From: Rhodocyclaceae bacterium UBA5602
GTDB taxonomy: Bacteria > Pseudomonadota > Gammaproteobacteria > Burkholderiales > Rhodocyclaceae
Length of the DNA stretch: 5,114 bases
NCBI GenBank assembly: GCA_002424865.1
Contig: DILC01000055.1
Coordinates: forward strand, 1-5,114
Direction: 5' to 3'
The notes below the pieces were generated by a model. It saw only the letters and a program-made list of their open reading frames with translations, was not told the DNA's origin and ran no database searches. Of the stretch, positions 1 through 5,114 are shown one piece after another. The position numbers and the translations under genes were made by a program. Position 1 is the stretch's first letter. Every line of letters starts with the position of its first letter.

Positions 1-36
1 CCCATAGACAGCATTGATGCGATTTGATCATTTACA

Positions 37-150
37 CTAAGGCTTGATCAGCACTTTCATTGTGCCATCGGTTTTTTGAAAGAACGCAGCAAAGGCTTGA
101 TCGACATCCGGCAATGCAAATGTATGCGAGAAGTATTCTTCAGGCAGGCT
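37..150 (-). pseudogene. C-terminal remnant of a zinc-dependent alcohol dehydrogenase, in frame with STAS-MlaE
   Basis: The last roughly 35 residues (about 314-348) read PEEYFSHTFALPDVDQAFAAF and end in DGTMKVLIKP. The pattern H-x-F-x-L, then an acidic and hydrophobic stretch, AF, a Gly and a final K-V-x-I-x-P is typical of the C-terminus of medium-chain, zinc-dependent alcohol or sugar-alcohol dehydrogenases. It is foreign to MlaE, whose C-terminus is a membrane helix. The segment ends at a TAG stop (37-39), as expected for a natural dehydrogenase 3' end. The catalytic and NAD-binding domains are absent. The exact join cannot be fixed by eye and lies between about 130 and 160. Family assignment rests on pattern recognition of a short piece. 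Confidence 0.65.
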
Positions 151-1083
151 GATCGCCTCGCCGAGGCGGTGGAGAAATACGTCGAAGCTGACGTCGAGCT
201 TGGAACACGCCATCAGCATGCCACCGAATATCCCGGTTACGTCGGCATAGACCGTGAGCAGCGGCAACGCGATTATCAGCGCCAGCATCTTGGGCAGCAC
301 CAGCAATTCAGCCGACCCGACGCCGATGGCGCGCAAGGCATCGACTTCTTCGGTGACTTTCATCGTGCCGATCTGCGCCGCGTAAGCCGAGCCGGAGCGT
401 CCCGCGACAATGATTGCGGTCAGCAGCGGCGAAAGCTCGCGCACCATCGAGAGCCCCACGAGATCGGCGATGAAGATGTTTGCGCCGAAGCGCTGTAACT
501 GATCCGCACCTTGGTAGGAGATTACAACGCCCAACAGGAACGTCAGTAGGCCGACGATCGGCAATGCCTGGAAACCAGCAGTCTGTAGGTTGTAAAGAAT
601 CACGCGCCAGCGAATGCGGCGGAGTTGGGCAAGCGACCGTAGCAGCGCGAGCATGTTTTCCCCAATGAGCGAGAGCATGCCGGATATACCGCTCAGGCCG
701 TGCCAAGTCTGCTGTCCAATATTCGCCAGCAGTCCGCGCTTGGTCGGAGCCACTTGTTCCGACATCACGGAACGCGATGCGATCAACTGCAACAAGCCCT
801 TGAACTCTGGTCGCAAACCATGCATCGTGACATTTCGTCCCCGCTGCTCCAAAGCACGGATAGTCCGATGCAAGAGCCAGGCACCAACCGTATCCAATGT
901 GGAAATTGCCGAGCCATCGATCACTAAGTTTCCCGTGGCGGTCCAGGAAGGACCTTCCAATTGCCTTTCGAGCTGAGCGACTCCATGCATTGTCCATGCA
1001 CCGGCGCAGAGCACTTCGACGGCCCCTGTTTCTGACTCAGTATCCGGTTTGATCACCAGTTGGACAATTTGCTCGTCTGCCAT
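37..1083 (-). CDS. STAS-MlaE lipid-transport permease, C-terminally truncated and fused to an alcohol dehydrogenase tail
   Basis: MlaE-family proteins are the inner-membrane permeases of MCE/Mla systems, which move phospholipids or other lipids between the membranes with an MlaF ATPase and an MlaD substrate-binding protein. Residues 1 to about 115 form a STAS domain (LVIDGSAISTLDTVGAWLL, 53-71). Its DT-x-G matches the MlaB region holding the functionally important Thr52 (here Thr65), so MlaB and MlaE are merged in one chain. Residues about 120-310 are the permease, with the signature RELSPLLTAIIVAGRSGSA (215-233) followed by a conserved GTMKVTEEVDALRAIG. After about residue 311 the sequence no longer resembles MlaE and becomes a dehydrogenase-like tail, so roughly 65 residues including the last helices are missing. 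The ATG at 1083 is the only reasonable start, because an in-frame stop lies at 1123-1125 and no other ATG, GTG or TTG intervenes. Its Shine-Dalgarno sequence is weak. Function as a transporter is doubtful. Confidence 0.85.
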   Translation of the reverse strand: MADEQIVQLVIKPDTESETGAVEVLCAGAWTMHGVAQLERQLEGPSWTATGNLVIDGSAISTLDTVGAWLLHRTIRALEQRGRNVTMHGLRPEFKGLLQLIASRSVMSEQVAPTKRGLLANIGQQTWHGLSGISGMLSLIGENMLALLRSLAQLRRIRWRVILYNLQTAGFQALPIVGLLTFLLGVVISYQGADQLQRFGANIFIADLVGLSMVRELSPLLTAIIVAGRSGSAYAAQIGTMKVTEEVDALRAIGVGSAELLVLPKMLALIIALPLLTVYADVTGIFGGMLMACSKLDVSFDVFLHRLGEAISLPEEYFSHTFALPDVDQAFAAFFQKTDGTMKVLIKP

Positions 1084-1095
1084 TGTCTCGACAAA

Positions 1096-1107
1096 TCCAG
1101 CGCTGGA
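1096..1107. promoter_or_regulatory. 12-bp perfect palindrome upstream of the STAS-MlaE start
   Basis: TCCAGCGCTGGA is its own reverse complement and sits 12 bases upstream of the STAS-MlaE ATG, inside the probable leader. It could be a regulator-binding site or a small RNA hairpin near the ribosome-binding site. No promoter hexamers can be placed around it convincingly, so the role is a guess. A 12-bp palindrome can also arise by chance. Confidence 0.25.
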
Positions 1108-1135
1108 CAGTGCTCGCGCACGTTAGACGCAGTAG

Positions 1136-1167
1136 GGGAGTTCCGTCCATCGTTGGACGGAACTCCC
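1136..1167. terminator. Perfect 14-bp inverted repeat, candidate transcript end of the rbbA-yhhJ unit
   Basis: GGGAGTTCCGTCCA (1136-1149) and TGGACGGAACTCCC (1154-1167) are exact reverse complements separated by TCGT. RNA from either strand would form a strong 14-bp hairpin with a 4-base loop. It lies about 150 bases after the yhhJ stop and about 50 bases before the STAS-MlaE start, where a terminator or processing barrier would be expected. Neither flank has the U-tract of a canonical intrinsic terminator (the minus-strand continuation reads CCTACTGCGTC). A Rho-assisted terminator, an RNA-stabilising hairpin or a DNA operator therefore remain possible. Confidence 0.5.
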
Positions 1168-1235
1168 GATATTGAGGAAAGCAGATCCGGTCAGCGCCTC
1201 GATTTGATGCGGTTGGCCGGGTGAAGACGAAAAAT

Positions 1236-1295
1236 TTATGCCTGGAACCCGCTGTGTGGTTGAGTGGCTGGATTCAGCAGAGGTTTCGAAATCAT
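1236..1295 (-). CDS. Possible 19-residue small ORF after yhhJ
   Basis: An ATG at 1295 opens a 19-codon frame ending in TAA at 1236-1238 (product begins MISKPLLNPA). It starts 24 bases after the yhhJ stop, on the same strand. GAGGAG lies on the minus strand at 1304-1309, with 8 bases between it and the ATG, which is better spaced than the Shine-Dalgarno sequence of the following STAS-MlaE gene. The peptide has no signal sequence, membrane helix or family motif that I recognise. It could be a genuine small protein, a translated leader, or the 5' remnant of a third operon gene whose body was lost. It could equally be chance: short ORFs with a purine-rich upstream stretch are common. Confidence 0.3.
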   Translation of the reverse strand: MISKPLLNPATQPHSGFQA

Positions 1296-1319
1296 GACGA
1301 TTGCTCCTCGGTCAACTCA

Positions 1320-2450
1320 TCAAGCCATCTGGCTGATGCTCTTGCGGAAATGGGCCAGGGCGGCGACGAAAAACACCGCCCCGATGATGGCCAGTGCAAG
1401 AATTTGCGGCCAGACCACATCAAATCCGGCGCCGCGGTAAAGGATGGCCTGGGCGGCGGCGACAAAATGCGTGGTGGGGGCCAGCTCCATCACGTTGCGC
1501 GCCAGCACCGGCATGCTTTCGCGCGGGGTGGAGCCGCCGGAGAGCATTTGCATCGGCAGCAGGATTAGCATCATCAAGAGACCAAACTGCGGCATGCTGC
1601 GCGCGAGTGTGCCCATGAAAATGCCCATCGAGGTGGTGACAAACAGGTGCAGGGTGGCCACGGCGAGGAATAGCGCCACCGAGCCTTCGATGGGCACTTT
1701 GAGCGCGCCCTGCACGATGAATTGCAGGGAAAGCGCCGTGGCCACGAGAACCACCAGACCCATGGCCCAGATCTTCCCCAGCATGATCTGGGCCGGGGTG
1801 ACAGGCATCACCAGCAGGTGTTCGATGGTGCCATGCTCGCGCTCGCGGAGCAGCGCGGCGCCCGCCAGCACGATGGACAGCATGGTGACGTTGTTGATGA
1901 TTTCCATCAGCGAGCCGAACCAGGATTTGGTCAGCGCCGGATTGAAACGCACGCGCAGGGCCAAGTCCACCGGTGGCGCACTGCCGCCGCGGTAGCGCTG
2001 GACGAATTCGTTGATTTCGCCCATCACGATCTGCTGGATGTAGCCGCTGCCGGTAAAGGCCTGGCTCATGCGGGTGGCGTCCACGTTGAGCTGGATGGCG
2101 GGCGCGCGTCCGGCCAGCACGTCGCGCTGGAAGTTCGGCGGGATGTTGAGTGAAAAGGTGTATAGGCCATCGTCAAGGCCGACATCGACTTCGGACAGCG
2201 TGACCTGTTGCGGCGGCATGAATTGCGGCGGATGCAGCGCCGAGGTGATGCGTGCCGACAGCGGCGAGCCGTCTTCATCGACAATGGCGATCGGCACTTT
2301 GCTCAACTGATCCGGCATGCCTGTGGCGGCGACATAGACCTGAAAGCTGAAGCTATAAACGATCAATACCAGCATGATCGGGTCGCGCCGCAGGCTCCAC
2401 AACTCCTTGATGCCCAGGCGATAAATGTTGGCGATAAAACTCGCGTTCAT
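1320..2450 (-). CDS. yhhJ: YhhJ-type ABC-2 permease, partner of RbbA
   Basis: This 376-residue inner-membrane permease has the length of E. coli YhhJ. Visible features are a first hydrophobic helix near residues 25-42, a long extracytoplasmic segment (about 43-180) containing IPPNFQRDVLAGR and NVDATRMSQAFTG, and then five hydrophobic segments between about 185 and 366. The cytoplasmic motif REREHGTIEHLLVMPVTP (202-219) is the hallmark coupling region of this permease family, and SGGSTPRESMP (304-314) lies before the last helix. The start ATG at 2450 is preceded by AGGAG with 10 bases of spacing. It begins 4 bases after the rbbA stop, so translation is probably coupled. It has no ATPase of its own and should use the ATPase domains of RbbA, either as a second permease half or as an accessory channel; that is inferred. 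The frame is complete, with no missing core motif. Confidence 0.93.
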   Translation of the reverse strand: MNASFIANIYRLGIKELWSLRRDPIMLVLIVYSFSFQVYVAATGMPDQLSKVPIAIVDEDGSPLSARITSALHPPQFMPPQQVTLSEVDVGLDDGLYTFSLNIPPNFQRDVLAGRAPAIQLNVDATRMSQAFTGSGYIQQIVMGEINEFVQRYRGGSAPPVDLALRVRFNPALTKSWFGSLMEIINNVTMLSIVLAGAALLREREHGTIEHLLVMPVTPAQIMLGKIWAMGLVVLVATALSLQFIVQGALKVPIEGSVALFLAVATLHLFVTTSMGIFMGTLARSMPQFGLLMMLILLPMQMLSGGSTPRESMPVLARNVMELAPTTHFVAAAQAILYRGAGFDVVWPQILALAIIGAVFFVAALAHFRKSISQMA

Positions 2451-2454
2451 GGGC

Positions 2455-5114
2455 TCATTTCTCCTGTTTTTTCAACAGGGCGACCGACAGGAAAAGAATG
2501 ACCAGCGCCGCCAGCGCCATCGGCGTGAAGGTGGATTGCAGGTCGGCGAATCCAAGCGCCTTGTTGAACACGCCACGGCTGATGGTGATGTAGTAAGTGG
2601 CCGGGTAAATCTGCCCGATCAGCCTGCCCGCGCCTTCCAGCGACGAAACCGGGTTGATTAGGCCGGAGAACTGGATGGCTGGCAGCATGGAGCCGACCAT
2701 GGCAAAGAACATGGCCGCAATCTGGCTGCGCGTAAAGATGGAGGCGAACAGGCCGAAGCCGGTCGAAAAACCAACGAAGATCAAGGATGCCAGCACTAAG
2801 GTCATGAAGTTGCCCTTGACCGGCACGTCGAACAGGGCCACGGCCAGCACCGTCATCAGCAGGAAGTTGAGCATCGCCAGAATGATGTAAGGCAGCTGCT
2901 TGCCGATCAGGAATTCGCTGCGTGTCACAGGTGTCACATACAGATTGATGATCGAGCCCAGTTCCTTTTCGCGCACCACCGAGAGTGCAGTCAGCATGGC
3001 GGGAATCATCAGCAGCAAAATGGGGATCACCGCCGGCACCATGGCCGGCAGGCTCTTCACATCGGGGTTGTAGCGAAAGCGTGTCTCGATGGTGGCCGCA
3101 CCGCGTGACAAATCCTGGCCGAACTGGGTTTTCGCCACCTCCAGCAACCAGCTCTGGTGCATGCCCTGCACATAGCCTTCGACGGTTTCGGCGCGCTGCG
3201 GCATGGCGCCATCAATCCAGGCGCCGATCTGCACCGGGACGCCGCGCTGCACGTCGCGCGCAAAACCGGGCGGGATTTCGATGGCCAGCGAGAGTTCGCC
3301 ATCGCGCATGCGCCGGTCCAGATCGGCATAATCGGTAATCGGTGGGTGTTCGATAAAGTAACGCGAACCGGAGAGGTTCAAGGTGTAATTCTGGCTCAGC
3401 GTGGTCTGGTCGCGGTCGAGCACGGCGTAGGAGAGGTCATTCACATCCATCGTGATGCCGTAGCCCATGATCAGCATCAGGATCAGGCTGCCGAACAGCG
3501 CCATCACCAGGCGCACGGGGTCATGGCGCAATTCGAGTGTTTCGCGCAGCGAATACGCGAAGGCACGCGCAAAGCTGAACAGGCGGCGGCGTGCGTGCCG
3601 ATGCGGGGCCGATCGCGCCGGAGCCTGCGCAATACCGGCCGCACTTGGCGCACTTGGCACACTTGGCGCACCAGGTTCCGCCGTATCGCCAATGCCAGAT
3701 TGCGTCCCTTCGGGAGCTTTTGCGCTGTCCGGATCAGCATCCTTCAAGTAGGCAATGAAGGCTTCTTCCAGGTCTTTTGCGCCACGCTGCTTGACAATTT
3801 CCGCCGGCGTATCGCTGGCCAGGACCTTGCCGTCATTCATCAGCGAAATGCGGTCGCAGCGCGCGGCTTCGTTCATGAAATGGGTCGAGATGAAGATCGT
3901 CACCTTGTCATTGCGCGACAGGTCGATCAGAAACTGCCAGAAGGCATCGCGCGCCACCGGATCGACGCCCGAGGTCGGCTCGTCCAGGATCAAGAGTTCC
4001 GGCGCATGCACCAGTGCTACCGCCAGCGACAGGCGCTGGCGCATGCCTAGCGGCAAATTGTCCGGCAGGGCATTCGGCGCGCCATCCAGCCCGAAGCGCG
4101 CCATCAGTTCCTTGACCCGTACCGGAATATCCGCCTTCGGCACGCTGAACAGGCGCGCATGCAAAATCAGGTTTTGCTCGACACTGAGCTCGGAATACAG
4201 CGAAAACGCCTGCGACATGTAGCCGACGCGCCGTCGCGTGGCGATGTCATGGGCATTGACTTTATGTCCGAACAGCAAGGCCTCGCCCTCGCTCGGCGGC
4301 AGCAGGCCGGTGAGCATTTTCATGGTGGTGGTCTTACCGCAGCCGTTGGAGCCGAGGAAGCCGAAAATCTCGCCGCGATGGATGCGAAAACTCACCTGAT
4401 CGACGGCTGTGAAGTCGCCAAAGCGCATGCTCAGGCCATGCGCTTCGATGGCGAAATCCTCGCCATCGGCAAACGGCGGCACCACGATCGACTGGTGCCC
4501 GCGCTTTTTTTCTTCCGGCAGCAGGGCGATGAAGGCGGCTTCCAGCGTTTCGGTGCCGGTGCGCTCATGCAGTTCCCTAGGCGCGCCGGTGGCGAGAATC
4601 CTGCCCGCATCCATCGCCACCAGCCAGTCGAAGCGCTCGGCTTCTTCCATGTAGGCGGTGGCGACTATCACGCTCATGCCCGGGCGATCCTGGCGGATAT
4701 GCTCGATCAGCGCCCAGAACTGCGTGCGCGCCAGCGGATCGACGCCGGTGGTGGGCTCATCCAGGATCAATAAATCCGGGTCGTGGATCAACGCGCAGCA
4801 CAAGCCGAGTTTCTGCTTCATGCCGCCGGAGAGCTTGCCCGCCGGGCGGGCAAGAAAAGGGTAAAGCCCCGTCGCCCGGGTCAGCTCGTCGATGCGGCGG
4901 CGGCGTTCTGCGGCATCGTGGCCGAACAGGCGGCCGAAGAACTGCAGGTTGTCCTCGACCGACAGGGCAGGATAAAGATTCTTGCCCAGGCCTTGCGGCA
5001 TGTAGGCAATGGCCTGACAAACCCGGCCGCGGTGGCGTCCAGAGCGCATGTCGCCGCCGAGCACGTGCACCTCGCCCTGCTGCACGATGCGGGTGCCGGC
5101 AATCAGGGCCAGCA
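2455..5114 (-). CDS. rbbA: RbbA-type ABC transporter, two ATPase domains fused to ABC-2 permease (5' end off window)
   Basis: This is an inner-membrane ABC protein that couples two ATPase domains to a membrane domain. E. coli RbbA (about 911 residues) is described as ribosome-associated, but its architecture and neighbours fit an exporter; the substrate is unknown. Numbering from the GTG codon at 5085, domain 1 shows a Q-loop (Q31), signature LSGGM (85-89) and Walker B LLILDE (105-110). Domain 2 shows Walker A GSNGCGKTT (245-253), Q-loop Q292, a degenerate signature LPLGM (344-348), Walker B (364-369) and switch His402. A Pro/Ala linker (about 450-500) leads to an ABC-2 membrane domain with a helix near 526-546, a large extracytoplasmic loop, and about five more helices between 678 and 871. 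The frame stays open and ABC-like to the right edge (residues LALIAGTRI precede the GTG), so the true start and the first Walker A are outside. Motif and near-full-length similarity to remembered E. coli RbbA make the identity firm. Confidence 0.93.
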   Translation of the reverse strand, partial: LALIAGTRIVQQGEVHVLGGDMRSGRHRGRVCQAIAYMPQGLGKNLYPALSVEDNLQFFGRLFGHDAAERRRRIDELTRATGLYPFLARPAGKLSGGMKQKLGLCCALIHDPDLLILDEPTTGVDPLARTQFWALIEHIRQDRPGMSVIVATAYMEEAERFDWLVAMDAGRILATGAPRELHERTGTETLEAAFIALLPEEKKRGHQSIVVPPFADGEDFAIEAHGLSMRFGDFTAVDQVSFRIHRGEIFGFLGSNGCGKTTTMKMLTGLLPPSEGEALLFGHKVNAHDIATRRRVGYMSQAFSLYSELSVEQNLILHARLFSVPKADIPVRVKELMARFGLDGAPNALPDNLPLGMRQRLSLAVALVHAPELLILDEPTSGVDPVARDAFWQFLIDLSRNDKVTIFISTHFMNEAARCDRISLMNDGKVLASDTPAEIVKQRGAKDLEEAFIAYLKDADPDSAKAPEGTQSGIGDTAEPGAPSVPSAPSAAGIAQAPARSAPHRHARRRLFSFARAFAYSLRETLELRHDPVRLVMALFGSLILMLIMGYGITMDVNDLSYAVLDRDQTTLSQNYTLNLSGSRYFIEHPPITDYADLDRRMRDGELSLAIEIPPGFARDVQRGVPVQIGAWIDGAMPQRAETVEGYVQGMHQSWLLEVAKTQFGQDLSRGAATIETRFRYNPDVKSLPAMVPAVIPILLLMIPAMLTALSVVREKELGSIINLYVTPVTRSEFLIGKQLPYIILAMLNFLLMTVLAVALFDVPVKGNFMTLVLASLIFVGFSTGFGLFASIFTRSQIAAMFFAMVGSMLPAIQFSGLINPVSSLEGAGRLIGQIYPATYYITISRGVFNKALGFADLQSTFTPMALAALVILFLSVALLKKQEK
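2461..2465 (-). promoter_or_regulatory. Shine-Dalgarno sequence of yhhJ inside the rbbA 3' end
   Basis: AGGAG on the minus strand lies within the last sense codons of rbbA (CAG GAG AAA TGA), 10 bases before the yhhJ ATG. Another ATG overlaps the rbbA stop, but its frame ends after three codons, so it is not the start. The arrangement implies cotranscription and probable translational coupling of the two genes. Confidence 0.75.
3640..3675. repeat. Four tandem 9-bp units inside the rbbA linker
   Basis: On the plus strand CGCACTTGG occurs at 3640-3648 and 3649-3657, then CACACTTGG (one change) at 3658-3666 and CGCACCAGG (two changes) at 3667-3675. The unit length is a multiple of three, so in rbbA it adds Ala/Val-Pro-Ser steps to the flexible Pro/Ala-rich linker (about residues 470-482) between ATPase domain 2 and the membrane domain. 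It is probably a slippage-prone minisatellite whose copy number changes linker length without breaking the frame. Confidence 0.8.

Noticed and set aside
1..31. ATG at 29-31 on the minus strand, open to the left edge, as a next gene
   Set aside because: Only ten codons are visible, there is no Shine-Dalgarno sequence, and the residues match nothing I know.
308..997. Second minus-strand open frame overlapping the STAS-MlaE gene (229 codons)
   Set aside because: It overlaps clear STAS and MlaE motifs in another frame, and its Arg/His/Cys-rich product matches no family.
1232..1262. Possible minus-strand promoter with CATAAA as the -10 element
   Set aside because: The hexamer 17 bases upstream (TCAACC) matches the -35 consensus at only three positions, which is not better than chance.
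3157..4050. Long plus-strand open frame opposite rbbA (297 codons)
   Set aside because: It is antisense to well-conserved ATPase and membrane-domain sequence, its product has the His/Arg/Gln-rich composition typical of a mirror frame, and no motif is recognisable.
4159..4773. Plus-strand open frame opposite the rbbA ATPase domains (204 codons)
   Set aside because: It is a shadow of the conserved ABC motifs on the other strand, with no domain and no credible ribosome-binding context.
5083..5085. GTG as the true start of the RbbA-type gene
   Set aside because: The frame continues upstream with ABC-domain residues (LALIAGTRI) to the window edge, and starting here would lose the first Walker A. 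The gene is cut by the window rather than shortened.

Overview
The window carries three protein genes, all read on the minus strand. In transcription order (right to left) they are an RbbA-type double-ATPase/permease that enters from beyond the right edge, a YhhJ-type ABC-2 permease directly behind it, and, after a 236-base gap, an MlaE-type lipid-transport permease with an N-terminal STAS domain. No tRNA, rRNA, CRISPR array, insertion sequence or phage gene is visible. The moderately GC-rich DNA and the protein families suggest a proteobacterium, perhaps a beta- or gammaproteobacterium. That placement is an inference from gene families and is not firm.

Positions 2455-5114 hold most of rbbA. 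The first Walker A motif lies off the right edge, but the rest of ATPase domain 1, all of ATPase domain 2, a Pro/Ala-rich linker and a six-helix ABC-2 membrane domain are present. Positions 1320-2450 hold yhhJ, separated by 4 bases, with its ribosome-binding site inside the last codons of rbbA, so the two are almost certainly cotranslated. In E. coli the same pair follows a HlyD-like adaptor gene (yhiI). A similar adaptor probably lies to the right of this window. Together the proteins would form an inner-membrane exporter of unknown substrate. In E. coli, RbbA has also been described as ribosome-associated.

Positions 1084-1319 are intergenic. They hold a 19-codon ORF with a good Shine-Dalgarno sequence, a perfect 14-bp inverted repeat with a 4-base loop, and a perfect 12-bp palindrome just upstream of the next start codon.

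Positions 37-1083 encode the STAS-MlaE protein, and this is the most unusual part of the window. The STAS domain and the conserved core of the permease are intact. At about residue 311, however, the reading frame leaves the MlaE family and ends in about 35 residues that look like the C-terminus of a zinc-dependent medium-chain alcohol dehydrogenase. The last roughly 65 residues expected of MlaE, with its final membrane helices, are absent. The expected downstream partners (MlaF-type ATPase and MlaD-type MCE protein) are not seen before the window ends 36 bases later. The simplest reading is an in-frame deletion fusion that removed the rest of the mla-like operon and most of a dehydrogenase gene, or else a chimeric assembly join. 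Apart from this, the window is ordinary exporter DNA, and I see no convincing new multi-gene system.
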